Origin: Deltaproteobacteria bacterium
GTDB taxonomy: Bacteria; Desulfobacterota_B; Binatia; UBA9968
Direction: 5' to 3'
Assembly: GCA_005879255.1 (NCBI GenBank)
Contig: VBKY01000037.1
Location: 1 to 43,694 of the forward strand
DNA: 43,694 nucleotides
The notes beneath the pieces are model-generated. The model was not told where the DNA came from, searched no databases, and saw nothing but the letters and a program-made list of their open reading frames with translations. Position 1 is the stretch's first letter. Every line of letters starts with the position of its first letter. This document shows, in pieces, positions 15,893 through 25,015 of this stretch. The position numbers were made by a program, and so were the translations under genes.

Positions 15893-16804
15893 TCACAGAC
15901 AATTCTTCTTTACCCAATTGACGATCTCGCAGCGCTTGGCAAACCAAATGTCGGGAAACGACTTGGCATATTTGATCGCCTCATCGTAAACCTTTCCCGT
16001 CGCCGGAAAAGCCATCTGGCAGTGCATGGCGAAAGTGAGCATCTTTGGCTCATCGGCGGACTCTTCGTAGAGGAGATCGAATTCGTCTTTGAACGACTGC
16101 AAGATATCGCGCGCGATGATGCCGCGGCGATACATGCCGGTATCATTCAGTCCGCTAATCGCGTTCTTGTAGGGAACAATGATCATCGTCTTGCCGTTGA
16201 TGCTCACCGCGTACGGGTTGTCGTCGTTTAAAGCGTCGCCGTGCCACGTAAACCCTTCATCCGCGAGAATCCCCAGTGTACGCTCGGTATGGCGCATACC
16301 GGACGTCAGCCAGCCTGTCGGCCTGACACCGATAAACTCTTCGAACATTTTCGCGCAGGTGCGAATCTCCTCTCGTTCCTGCTCTTCGGTTAAATGAATC
16401 AGCTGCACATCCTCGGCGTATGAGTGACCGACGAGCTCATGGTCACGCTGGTGAACGGCCTTCACTGCTTCAGGATAACGATGGACGCATAAAGCATTGG
16501 TATTGAACGACGCCTTTACCCCGTATTTGTCCAAGATCCGCAAGATACGCCAGACGCCGGTTCGGCCACCGTAATCGTTTTCGCTGGCCGTGCGACAATC
16601 ATACTGCGACACCACATCATCTTCCTTGATCGGATTCGACCCGCCGACATGATGCGTGCGCCGATGCTTCGCATTGGGAATTTCTGTCCAAGCTTCCAGA
16701 TTGCCCGCTAATCCGATTGCCATCCGCGCACCATCGGGCCACTTGATCTTGATTTTCTTCGCCTTCGAATACACGTCATAAAAATTATCGTGCTGCGGCA
16801 TCAT
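15893..16804 (-). CDS. PuuE/chitooligosaccharide-type polysaccharide deacetylase family protein
   Basis: A 303-residue cytoplasmic protein starting at ATG 16804 (tandem ATG at 16801) with GGAGG upstream. The NodB-type TIM-barrel fold is recognisable: GARMAIGLAGNLEAW (strand 1), RILRILDKYGVKASFNTNALCVHRYPEAV (the 'time to find' repeat) and HELVGHSYAEDVQLIHLTEEQEREEI, typical of PuuE/allantoinase-like members. The PWP-like strand is GWLTSGMRHTERTLGILADEGFTW. Members hydrolyse N-acyl or ureido groups of small molecules. It forms a likely operon with the M29-like gene. Confidence 0.75.
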   Translation of the reverse strand: MMPQHDNFYDVYSKAKKIKIKWPDGARMAIGLAGNLEAWTEIPNAKHRRTHHVGGSNPIKEDDVVSQYDCRTASENDYGGRTGVWRILRILDKYGVKASFNTNALCVHRYPEAVKAVHQRDHELVGHSYAEDVQLIHLTEEQEREEIRTCAKMFEEFIGVRPTGWLTSGMRHTERTLGILADEGFTWHGDALNDDNPYAVSINGKTMIIVPYKNAISGLNDTGMYRRGIIARDILQSFKDEFDLLYEESADEPKMLTFAMHCQMAFPATGKVYDEAIKYAKSFPDIWFAKRCEIVNWVKKNCL

Positions 16805-16854
16805 CTTCTGCCAAACCTCCGTCGATGAAGAACCCGAAAATTGCTTCCCGATAG

Positions 16855-16882
16855 CGTATAAGTAAATCACCCTGGCTGTCAA
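16855..16882 (-). promoter_or_regulatory. Putative promoter of the deacetylase/M29-like operon
   Basis: On the minus strand a consensus TTGACA (16882-16877) is 16 bp from TATACG (16860-16855), about 50 bp before the ATG. Confidence 0.5.
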
Positions 16883-16987
16883 TCAATGGCGTAGTTCGGG
16901 CGCCAAGATAATCCCCGGGGGGAATTAAGCACCTTTACGACATGGATTATTTCTTAGAGAAGGTCGCTCAGAGTGCAGGCCGATCGT

Positions 16988-17326
16988 ATGACTACGATGA
17001 ACGAGCGCCGATATCGCCGTAACACCAAGCTTCTATGGGTACTGATCTTGGCGGCGCTGGGTTACAGCATGTGGTTTTATCGTCGTGACATGCTCACCGG
17101 CAATCCCACCGTGGATGGCACTCTGAGCGTTATATTCGGTCTCTATATCTGCTCGCGGCCCGCCGGCAATGCAATCGATTTGCTCTTTATCGAACGCACC
17201 GGTTTCCATCGATTTGTTTCTCAATGGTCGAGCATAAGATGGCTGGCGCTGAATATACTAACCCTGCTGATGGGCTGGATCGTGATCTATCTCGGGACAA
17301 CCCACCTGACGAGCCGACCCGATTAG
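16988..17326 (+). CDS. Small integral membrane protein, unknown function
   Basis: A 112-residue protein starting at ATG 16988 (alternatives GTG 16973 and ATG 16997). It has three predicted membrane spans: KLLWVLILAALGYSMWFY, TLSVIFGLYIC and WLALNILTLLMGWIVIYLG. Arg-rich stretches at the N-terminus (NERRYRRNTK) suggest a cytoplasmic start. The conserved-looking loop CSRPAGNAIDLLFIERTG has no known motif that I recognise. It diverges from the deacetylase operon. Function unassigned. Confidence 0.6.
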   Translation: MTTMNERRYRRNTKLLWVLILAALGYSMWFYRRDMLTGNPTVDGTLSVIFGLYICSRPAGNAIDLLFIERTGFHRFVSQWSSIRWLALNILTLLMGWIVIYLGTTHLTSRPD

Positions 17327-17540
17327 GCAAACCCGTGGTGCAATTCCGTGGCATTTACTTGAAGCTCCACCGCCTTCCACAATCATTGGTTATGATTTAA
17401 GCAGCGGGGCTCAATCTTTAGGCACCGTCAATCCATGATCGTCACTTGTTACCGCTCATATCCAATTAGAACTCTAATTTCGAAACGCTCCGCCGCATCA
17501 ATCAGGCCTCGGCATAGGAGTTGCTCTCAAATGCCTGCGT

Positions 17541-20279
17541 ATGCCTCGAAACGCCTTCGACCTAGGCGATCCCGTGAGTACATCTGAACAAGCGGGAAAA
17601 ATCCATTATATGAGCCAACCGGAACACACACCGCTGGATGCCGATTACGTTTTGACGTTGGAAGAAATTGCTGATCTGGCGGCCGAGGGCGGCAAGCCGG
17701 CTGAAACCCTCATGAACGTTGTTGCCTTGATCGCCAAAAGGTTTCAGGCCGACGTCTGCTCGGCATATCTGCTGGAACCGGACCGAGCCAACTTGGTACT
17801 GGCCGCGACCCTTGGACTTCGCCCTCAATGCATCGGCACGCTGCGCATGGGAATACACGAAGGGCTCGCGGGTCTCGTGGCGGAGGAGGTACGTCCGGTC
17901 GCCGTCGCGCAGGTGAAGAATCATCCGCGCTTCAAGTACTTTCGCGAAGCAGGAGAAGACGCCTATCAATCATTTCTCGGTGTTCCACTCATCGATCGAG
18001 GAGTTCTGCAAGGCGCCCTCATCGTCCAAACGATCGAAGCCCGAGTCTTTCGGGAGGACGAGATTCGCATGCTGGCAGAAGCTGCTGCCCAAGTCGCGCC
18101 TGTCGTAAGCGAGGCCCGCACTCTCGATCGCTTCATCGCGCCAGCTCAAGAGCGCCTGTGGTCGTTGGCTCGCAACCTGTGGTGGAGTTGGGATCAAGAT
18201 TCCGTCAGTTTGTTTCTCGATCTCGACCCCGCAAGCTGGCGGCAGCTCAATCACAACCCCATTTCATTGTTAGGGGAAATGCCGTTGGCAGGAATCGAGC
18301 GTCGTGCTCGTGAACTAGTGCTGCACGGCCGGATTAATTACGCCTACCGGCGTCAGCAAGAGTATCTCCAGGCGGATCACAGCTGGGGTGCGTCACATGC
18401 AGGCGTTCTACGACCGCGTCCGGTAGCCTACTTCTCCGCGGAGTTCGGCTTGCACGAGTCGTTTCCAATTTATTCCGGCGGATTAGGCGTTCTCGCCGGC
18501 GACCATATCAAAAGCGCATCCGATCTCGGCATTCCACTGGTGGGTATCGGTTTGTTTTATGGCCAGGGATATTTTCTGCAGCGGCTCGATCGGAACGGTT
18601 GGCAACAGGAAGAATATCTTCAAACGGACGTCAACCAACAGCCGATGGAGCCCGCCATCGGAACCAACGGCGAACCGATCACGGTGCAAATTAGGACCCG
18701 CGGCGGCTCCATCAAAGCAAAGGTTTGGCGCGTGAAAGTAGGACGCTGTGACCTGCTTCTTCTCGACTCGAACGTCGAGGGGAATGCTCCAGAGGATCGC
18801 GAGCTCACTTCTCAGTTATACGGCGGCGACGGGCGCATGCGAATCCGGCAAGAAATGCTTCTGGGCGTCGGTGGTTTTCGCGCACTCAAAGCGATCGGGA
18901 TAACTCCCGGGGTGCTTCACATGAACGAGGGGCACAGTGGTTTCGCGGTGCTGGAAGCGATTCGCACTCGAATCGAGGACGAGGGGCTGGTCTTTGACCA
19001 GGCTGTCCCCCGTGTTGCTCGGCAAGTGGTCTTCACCACCCACACCCCCGTGCCTGCGGGCCACGACCGGTTTAGCGCCGAGCTTATCGAGGAGCATCTA
19101 GGACTTTTACGGGAGCAGATGGGATTATCCCACGAAAGGCTCATGGGACTTGGACGCGAAGATCCAGACAATCCTTACGAGGAGTTCTGTATGACCGTGA
19201 TGGCGCTTAGGCTGTCACGGCGCGCCAATGCGGTTTCCGCATTGCACGGCGAGGTCTCCCGGGCGATGTGGACGGGGCTGTATCCGGGCAAATCGGAAGA
19301 TACCGTTCCTATCGGCCACATCACCAATGGCGTGCACGTGCCCACCTGGCTGGCGCCGCAGATGTTTCGCCTCTATGACCGACACTTGGGCAGCGGCTGG
19401 CACGAGCACGGCGCCGAGGCGCGCATCTGGGAGGGGATCGAGGGGGTAGACGACGGTGAGCTTTGGGAGACCCATCTTAGTTTGAAATCACGGCTTCTCG
19501 AATTTGTCCGCAGCCGCGCGGTGGAACAGGCAGAGCGCCGGGGTGAGTCGACGGAAAGTCTGCGAAGGACGGCCCGGGTACTCAGTCCGGATGCGCTCAC
19601 GGTCGGATTTGCCCGCCGCTTTGCCACATACAAAAGAGCTAATTTGATTCTGACTGATATTGAAATGCTTGCGTCCATGGTCAACGACCCGAAGCGTCCG
19701 GTGCAATTCGTCTTCGCCGGCAAAGCACATCCGCGCGACGACCCTGGCAAGCGGGTGCTGCAGCAGATCGCAGAGATGATGCGTAACCCGCAATTTGCCG
19801 ACAAGTTCGTCTTCGTCGAAGACTACGACATCAACGTCGGTCGTCATTTCGTCCAAGGCGTCGATGTCTGGCTGAATAATCCGCGGCGGCCATTGGAAGC
19901 GTCGGGCACCAGCGGTATGAAGGTGGTCTTGAACGGCGGCCTGAACCTTTCTGTCCTGGACGGCTGGTGGGCGGAAGCGTACGACGGCCTAAACGGTTTC
20001 GCGATCGGCGCCGGCAGCACGCGTTCCAACATGGATGTTCACGATACGCGGGATGGAGAGGATTTATATCGAACTCTTCGCGAACAAGTGATTCCGCTCT
20101 ACTATCAGCGCGACCGCGACGGCCTGCCGCGTGGCTGGATCAAACGCATGAAGCGAACCATTCGGACGCTCGGCTGGCGCTTCAATGCCGATCGCATGGT
20201 GATGGATTACACGTTGAAATGCTACATCCCCGCGGCGGGCGGCACGTCGAGCGACATGAGCCAGACGCTGGGCGAATGA
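17541..20279 (+). CDS. glgP: Alpha-glucan (glycogen) phosphorylase with N-terminal GAF domain
   Basis: This 912-residue protein joins two modules. Residues about 30-190 form a GAF domain (LTLEEIADLAAEGGKPAETL, then DVCSAYLLEPD, IHEGLAGLVAEE and SFLGVPLIDRG), close in pattern to the GAF domain of PtsP. Residues about 200-290 form the DUF3417 lead-in (LWSLARNLWWSWDQDS). The phosphorylase core follows with AYFSAEFGLHESFPIYSGGLGVLAGDH, HMNEGHSGF and SGTSGMKVVLNGG; the Lys in SGTSGMK binds pyridoxal phosphate. It releases glucose-1-phosphate from alpha-1,4-glucans. The start may be ATG 17541 or ATG 17610, which would begin MSQPEHTPLD; neither has a strong ribosome site. No other glycogen gene is near. 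Confidence 0.92.
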   Translation: MPRNAFDLGDPVSTSEQAGKIHYMSQPEHTPLDADYVLTLEEIADLAAEGGKPAETLMNVVALIAKRFQADVCSAYLLEPDRANLVLAATLGLRPQCIGTLRMGIHEGLAGLVAEEVRPVAVAQVKNHPRFKYFREAGEDAYQSFLGVPLIDRGVLQGALIVQTIEARVFREDEIRMLAEAAAQVAPVVSEARTLDRFIAPAQERLWSLARNLWWSWDQDSVSLFLDLDPASWRQLNHNPISLLGEMPLAGIERRARELVLHGRINYAYRRQQEYLQADHSWGASHAGVLRPRPVAYFSAEFGLHESFPIYSGGLGVLAGDHIKSASDLGIPLVGIGLFYGQGYFLQRLDRNGWQQEEYLQTDVNQQPMEPAIGTNGEPITVQIRTRGGSIKAKVWRVKVGRCDLLLLDSNVEGNAPEDRELTSQLYGGDGRMRIRQEMLLGVGGFRALKAIGITPGVLHMNEGHSGFAVLEAIRTRIEDEGLVFDQAVPRVARQVVFTTHTPVPAGHDRFSAELIEEHLGLLREQMGLSHERLMGLGREDPDNPYEEFCMTVMALRLSRRANAVSALHGEVSRAMWTGLYPGKSEDTVPIGHITNGVHVPTWLAPQMFRLYDRHLGSGWHEHGAEARIWEGIEGVDDGELWETHLSLKSRLLEFVRSRAVEQAERRGESTESLRRTARVLSPDALTVGFARRFATYKRANLILTDIEMLASMVNDPKRPVQFVFAGKAHPRDDPGKRVLQQIAEMMRNPQFADKFVFVEDYDINVGRHFVQGVDVWLNNPRRPLEASGTSGMKVVLNGGLNLSVLDGWWAEAYDGLNGFAIGAGSTRSNMDVHDTRDGEDLYRTLREQVIPLYYQRDRDGLPRGWIKRMKRTIRTLGWRFNADRMVMDYTLKCYIPAAGGTSSDMSQTLGE

Positions 20280-20390
20280 AATAGCCGAAGAATCCAGTGA
20301 AGTGTTTCTTAAATTGGCGTCATTGCTGGTGAGCTGGGGATAGCGCGAACCAGAAATCACGATCGTTTCAATGTCCGCGCCCACCGGCAT

Positions 20391-21122
20391 CTAGTACTTC
20401 ACTTCCACCAAATACAAGCCGCACGCCGGCGCAGTCGGTCCGGCTTTAGTTCGGTCCCGCCCTTCCAATAATTCGGCAAAAGATTGCGGCGTGCGTAAAC
20501 CCTGTCCCACCTCAACCAAGCTACCGACGATATTGCGGACCATGTGGCGAAGAAACGCGGTGGCCTCGATGGTGAAGATAAGCGGGCCGCCGCACCCGTC
20601 CAATGAAACCTGGTAGATCTTCCTGATCGGATGCACGGCATCGCAGCCGGCGGCGCGAAAAGCCGAGAAATCATGCTCGCCGATCAAGCACGGAATCGCT
20701 TCGCGCATAGCGTTCACGTCCACGGGTTGGTGCACGTGCCAAGCGCGATTCAAATAGAACGGCGACGGGGTCGGACGGTTGAGGATGCGATATTCATACA
20801 CTCTACTCCGCCCGTCACGGCGCGCGTCGAACGAGTCGGGAACGATCTCAACTGCCTTGATCGTGATATCTGCTGGCGTCAGCGCATTGAGACCGCGGCG
20901 AATCCGGTGCGGCTCATAGTGTTTATCCGAGAAAAAGTTGACCACTTGCCCGAGCGCATGAACACCGGCGTCAGTCCGGCCCGAGCCGGTGATCCGCGTC
21001 AATTTTCTTAGAAACGTCGATACCGCTCCCTCGAGAACGGATTGGATGGTTTCACCGGTGGGTTGAATCTGCCAACCGTGGTAGTTGGTACCGTCGTACT
21101 CAACCGTGAGTTTGATGTTCAC
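20391..21122 (-). CDS. truA: tRNA pseudouridine(38-40) synthase
   Basis: A 243-residue enzyme isomerising uridines 38-40 of the tRNA anticodon arm. The catalytic Asp is in GSGRTDAGVHALGQV; the N-terminal LTVEYDGTNYHGWQIQP and the closing FLRHMVRNIVGSLVEVG are standard. It is the last gene of the ilvC-psd-pssA-leuA-leuB-asd-truA series, 104 nt after asd. Confidence 0.95.
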   Translation of the reverse strand: MNIKLTVEYDGTNYHGWQIQPTGETIQSVLEGAVSTFLRKLTRITGSGRTDAGVHALGQVVNFFSDKHYEPHRIRRGLNALTPADITIKAVEIVPDSFDARRDGRSRVYEYRILNRPTPSPFYLNRAWHVHQPVDVNAMREAIPCLIGEHDFSAFRAAGCDAVHPIRKIYQVSLDGCGGPLIFTIEATAFLRHMVRNIVGSLVEVGQGLRTPQSFAELLEGRDRTKAGPTAPACGLYLVEVKY

Positions 21123-21226
21123 ACGAAAAAATTGCGAGTCTTGGGTTTCGCGTCTCCGGTTTGGGAATCATCATCTGATCGAGGCCGACCTACCGCACAC
21201 GGCCATCTGCAATATTGTTCGGCGGA

Positions 21227-22249
21227 CTAGAGAAAATCGCGGATCAGAATTTCGGCGATCTGGACCGCATTGAGCGCTGCCCCTTTGCGCAGGTTGTCGG
21301 CGACGACCCAGAGATTGAGACCGTTGGCGACCGAATCGTCGTCGCGTATCCTGCCCACATAGGTCGCGTCCTTTCCTACGGCGTCGATCGCCATTGGATA
21401 GACGTCGGCTTGCGGTTCGTCAGCGACAACTATTCCGGGAGCCTCGCGCAGCAGCCCTCTAGCCTGTGTCGCGGTGAGTTTTCTTTCGGTTTCGACGTTG
21501 ACGGACTCCGAATGGCTGCAAAAAACCGGCACGCGGACTGTCGTCGCGGTAATTGGCAGCAAGGGTTCGTTGAGAATCTTCCGCGTCTCATTGATCAATT
21601 TCCATTCTTCTTTGGTATAGCCGTCGTCCATGAAAGCGTCGATATGCGGAATACAGTTGAACGCGATCTGATGCGGAAACTTTTCCTTTTCGATCTCCTT
21701 ACCACTGAATAGAGCAGCGACCTGCTGACTTAATTCCTCCATCGCCTTTCGCCCCGCCCCCGATACGGACTGGTATGTCGACACGACGATTCGCTTGATG
21801 CGCACTGCATCATGGAGCGGCTTTAAGGCAACCACCATTTGAATGGTCGAGCAATTCGGGTTGGCAATGATTCCGCGATTCTTGTAATTGCCGATTTCCT
21901 TGGCATTGACTTCCGGCACAACCAGCGGAATATCCGGCTCCATTCTAAAAAATGACGTATTGTCCACCACGACTGCGCCGGCCCGGACCGCGATCGGCGC
22001 GTACTTGGCGCTGACGCTGGCGCCCGCAGAGAACAAACCGATATCGATATCCGTGAATGAGTCCTCGTTAAGAATTTCAACGCGAATCTGTTTGCTCTGG
22101 AACGGCAGGAACTGTCCGGCAGATCTCTCTGAAGCCAATAGACGCAGCTCACCGACGGGAAAGTGACGCTCTTCCAAAACTTCGCGCATCTGTTCGCCGA
22201 CAGCGCCGGTGGCGCCAACGACCGCAACGTTGTACTGTTCTTTCTTCAC
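21227..22249 (-). CDS. asd: Aspartate-semialdehyde dehydrogenase
   Basis: A 340-residue enzyme giving aspartate semialdehyde for lysine, threonine and methionine synthesis. The GTG at 22249 is chosen: it lies 7 nt after the leuB stop, in frame with VKKEQYNVAVVGATGAVGEQM, the NADP-binding start; the longer frame to 22363 runs inside leuB. The active-site Cys is in IIANPNCSTIQMV and the substrate-binding His in RVPVFCSHSESV. It is translated as part of the leuA operon. Confidence 0.94.
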   Translation of the reverse strand: MKKEQYNVAVVGATGAVGEQMREVLEERHFPVGELRLLASERSAGQFLPFQSKQIRVEILNEDSFTDIDIGLFSAGASVSAKYAPIAVRAGAVVVDNTSFFRMEPDIPLVVPEVNAKEIGNYKNRGIIANPNCSTIQMVVALKPLHDAVRIKRIVVSTYQSVSGAGRKAMEELSQQVAALFSGKEIEKEKFPHQIAFNCIPHIDAFMDDGYTKEEWKLINETRKILNEPLLPITATTVRVPVFCSHSESVNVETERKLTATQARGLLREAPGIVVADEPQADVYPMAIDAVGKDATYVGRIRDDDSVANGLNLWVVADNLRKGAALNAVQIAEILIRDFL

Positions 22250-22256
22250 AACCTTA

Positions 22257-23348
22257 TTATTCCTTCGCTTTTTCAATCCTCTCGCGCACAAGCCGACCCA
22301 TTTGCCTGCAGCCGACCAACTTGCAGCCCGGCTCTTGAATGTCCGCGGTCCGGTATCCCTCATTCAAGACATCTTCGACGGCTCGCTCAATCCGCTCTGC
22401 CGCGGCTCCTTGTTCGAAAGAGTGACGCAGCATCATGGCAACGCTCAAGATCGTCGCCAATGGATTCGCTTTATCTTGCCCCGTTATATCCGGGGCGGTG
22501 CCATGGACCGGCTCATACATGCCGACTTTGCCGCCTAAACTGGCAGACGGCAGCATACCGATTGAGCCCGTGAGCATGGACGCTTCATCGCTCAAGATAT
22601 CGCCAAACATGTTCGTCGTGACAACCACATCGAATTGCTTCGGATTGCGAATCAATTGCATGGCGCAGTTGTCGACGAGCATGTGCTCGAGCTGGACACC
22701 TGCGTAGCCTTCGTCCTTGTGAACTCGCGTTACCACTTTCCGCCAAAGCTCGGTCACTTCCAAAACGTTCGCCTTGTCGACCGAGGTCACTTTTTTACGG
22801 CGCTTCAACGCAGCTTGAAATGCCACGTGAGCGATGCGCTCAATCTCCGGCGTGGTGTAGACTTCTGTGTTCACACCGCGTTCTGTACCGTCTGGAAGTT
22901 TTGTCACGCCCTTCGGTTCGCCGAAGTAGATCCCGCCTGTCAGCTCTCGAACGACCAAGAGATCCGTCCCCTCAACCACCTCGCGCTTGAGCGTGGATGC
23001 GGAGACTAACGCGGAAAACAATTTCACGGGCCGAAGATTGGCGAATAAGCCAAGCTCTTTGCGCAAGGCCAACAACGCTCGCTCGGGACGGACTGCATAG
23101 TCGAGCCCGTCCCATTTTGGGCCACCCATGGCGCCGAGCAAGACAGCGTCGCTGTCCTTTGCCAGCTTCAGAACCGAATCAATCAGCGGTTTACCATGCG
23201 CATCGATCGATGCGCCGCCAACGATTCCCGGTTCCAGCTCGAGGCCTAATCCGTAGAGCTGAGCCAGCTGTTTGAGAACCGAAGTGCCTTCGCTCATCAC
23301 CTCCGATCCGATGCCGTCGCCTGGCAAAACCGCAATTTTGTAATTCAT
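22257..23348 (-). CDS. leuB: 3-isopropylmalate dehydrogenase
   Basis: A 363-residue NAD-dependent decarboxylating dehydrogenase of leucine synthesis. It shows [24 protein letters not shown], the active-site region [28 protein letters not shown] and the NAD-adenine site [10 protein letters not shown]. Its ATG overlaps the leuA stop by 4 nt (ATGA), implying translational coupling. Confidence 0.96.
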   Translation of the reverse strand: MNYKIAVLPGDGIGSEVMSEGTSVLKQLAQLYGLGLELEPGIVGGASIDAHGKPLIDSVLKLAKDSDAVLLGAMGGPKWDGLDYAVRPERALLALRKELGLFANLRPVKLFSALVSASTLKREVVEGTDLLVVRELTGGIYFGEPKGVTKLPDGTERGVNTEVYTTPEIERIAHVAFQAALKRRKKVTSVDKANVLEVTELWRKVVTRVHKDEGYAGVQLEHMLVDNCAMQLIRNPKQFDVVVTTNMFGDILSDEASMLTGSIGMLPSASLGGKVGMYEPVHGTAPDITGQDKANPLATILSVAMMLRHSFEQGAAAERIERAVEDVLNEGYRTADIQEPGCKLVGCRQMGRLVRERIEKAKE

Positions 23349-24910
23349 GGCCCCTCTTTCTCCACCACCTGCCTATAGTGTTTTCTGCCTGCCAATTTGT
23401 TAAGCGCATTGATGTAAGCCAGGGCGCTCGCCATGATGATGTCTGTGTGCGAACCCTGGCCGGATACGCGGATGCCGTCATCTTCGATCAAGCAAGAAAC
23501 TTCCCCCTGCGCGTCGGTCCCGCCGGTGATCGCGTTGACGGAATAGCGCACCAACTGGGATTGCGAGCCGGTAATTTTAGTGATGACCTTATAACAAGCA
23601 TCGACGATGCCATCGCCGGAGGCGTAATCCATCCGCTGCTCACCGTCGACGCGCATTTTGATCGTCGCGGCAGGTACACCGTCAGAGCTCGAATTTACGT
23701 TTAGATACAAGAGCTCAAACTTATCTGGCCGCTCTGGAACCCTGAGGATTTCTTCCGCGACAATCGCTTCGATATCTTCATCATAAACGTTCTTTTTCTT
23801 GTCGGCGAGTTCCTTGAAACGCACGAAGGCGCGGTTCATGTCTTCCTTGCTCAGGTTAAATCCCAAGTGCTTCAACCGCTCATCGAAAGCGTGCCGTCCG
23901 GAGTGTTTGCCCATGACCAACCGGTTACCCGGAATGCCGATCGATTCCGGCGTCATAATCTCGTATGTCTGCTTGTACTTGAGCACCCCGTCTTGATGGA
24001 TACCGGCCTCGTGCGCAAAGGCATTATCGCCGACCACCGGTTTATTGATCGGAATCGCGATGCCGGTAACCTGCGAAACCAAGCGGGAGGTCGGATAGAG
24101 CTGCTCGCTCGCGATATTGGTGTCGAGGTCGAGATAGTTTTTGCGCGTGCGCAGCGCCATCACCACTTCTTCCAATGAAGTATTGCCGGCGCGCTCGCCG
24201 ATGCCGTTTATGGTGCATTCGATTTGTCGGGCGCCGTTGTGCACTGCAGCCAAGGAGTTGGCCACGGCCAAGCCCAAATCGTTGTGGCAATGGGCGCTCC
24301 AGATGACCCGGTCGCCACCCGCGGTTCGCTCGATCAAATTGGCGATCAAGGCGCCAAATTCCGATGGAATCGCGTAGCCCGTTGTATCCGGCACATTGAT
24401 CACTTTGGCTCCGGCGCGGATCACTTCGCGGAACACCTGCATCAAAAAATCAGGATCGCTGCGCGACGCATCCTCAGCCGAGAACTCGACATAATCCATG
24501 AACTTCTTAGCATGGCTCACAGCCTTCACGGCGGCTTCGACAACTTGCTCCCGCGTCATTCTCAACTTGTGTTTCAAGTGGATATCAGACGTGGCAATGA
24601 AGGTGTGGATGCCAGGGTTTTTGGCGTCTTCCACCGCTTTCAAGGCCCGGTTGATGTCCCCTTCCTGGGCACGTGCGAGACTGACGACCCTCGGCCGGCT
24701 GACCTCCTTACATACTCGGCATACCGAGTCGAAGTCACCGTCCGAAGAGGCGGCAAATCCCGCTTCGATCACATCGACGCCAAGCTTCTCCAATTGGCGG
24801 GCAATAACTACTTTCTGTTCAACGGTCATGCTCGCGCCGGGCGACTGTTCGCCATCGCGGAGCGTGGTATCGAAAATTTGTACTACGTTATTGGCGGATC
24901 CCTGTTCCAT
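23345..24910 (-). CDS. leuA: 2-isopropylmalate synthase
   Basis: A 521-residue enzyme committing 2-ketoisovalerate to leucine. The start ATG 24910 follows GAGGAG; a longer frame to 24979 would be translated from the attenuator itself and is rejected. The catalytic core is recognisable in [25 protein letters not shown] (metal ligands) and [14 protein letters not shown]. The C-terminal regulatory domain, including [23 protein letters not shown], indicates leucine feedback inhibition. It is controlled by the leader described at 24934-24986. Confidence 0.96.
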   Translation of the reverse strand: MEQGSANNVVQIFDTTLRDGEQSPGASMTVEQKVVIARQLEKLGVDVIEAGFAASSDGDFDSVCRVCKEVSRPRVVSLARAQEGDINRALKAVEDAKNPGIHTFIATSDIHLKHKLRMTREQVVEAAVKAVSHAKKFMDYVEFSAEDASRSDPDFLMQVFREVIRAGAKVINVPDTTGYAIPSEFGALIANLIERTAGGDRVIWSAHCHNDLGLAVANSLAAVHNGARQIECTINGIGERAGNTSLEEVVMALRTRKNYLDLDTNIASEQLYPTSRLVSQVTGIAIPINKPVVGDNAFAHEAGIHQDGVLKYKQTYEIMTPESIGIPGNRLVMGKHSGRHAFDERLKHLGFNLSKEDMNRAFVRFKELADKKKNVYDEDIEAIVAEEILRVPERPDKFELLYLNVNSSSDGVPAATIKMRVDGEQRMDYASGDGIVDACYKVITKITGSQSQLVRYSVNAITGGTDAQGEVSCLIEDDGIRVSGQGSHTDIIMASALAYINALNKLAGRKHYRQVVEKEGP

Positions 24911-24933
24911 TATGAAATCTCCTCTTTGATTGA

Positions 24934-24986
24934 CCCGTTGGCCTCTCCCAGAAACGAAAACTCCCGCGGCAATGGCCAACGGGAGT
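24934..24986 (-). promoter_or_regulatory. Candidate transcription attenuator in the pssA-leuA gap
   Basis: In RNA orientation, segment 1 (24986-24974) reads ACUCCCGUUGGCC. Segment 2 (24966-24960) CGGGAGU can pair with the start of segment 1 as a 7-bp stem; inside the loop GGC and GCC pair too, and U-rich sequence follows (24959-24951), as in an intrinsic terminator. Segment 3 (24943-24934) GGCCAACGGG pairs perfectly over 10 bp with CCCGUUGGCC of segment 1, excluding the terminator. The two structures are mutually exclusive. The ligand or sensor is unknown, and no leucine-rich leader peptide or T-box sequence is visible. Confidence 0.6.
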
Positions 24987-25015
24987 ATCGCTAATCTTCG
25001 ACTAGAGCCAGGATC

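Noticed and set aside
15801..15947. N-terminal extension of the M29-like gene
   Set aside because: The added residues are translated from repeat copy 2 and the neighbouring gene's 3' end; a good ribosome site precedes ATG 15800.
24911..24979. Longer leuA start or leader peptide
   Set aside because: The frame runs through the attenuator and has no ribosome site. It contains no run of leucine codons, so a leucine-peptide attenuation model is not supported.
24911..25015. T-box riboswitch before leuA
   Set aside because: No T-box consensus (TGGNACCGCG-like) is present and the gap is too short for a stem I.
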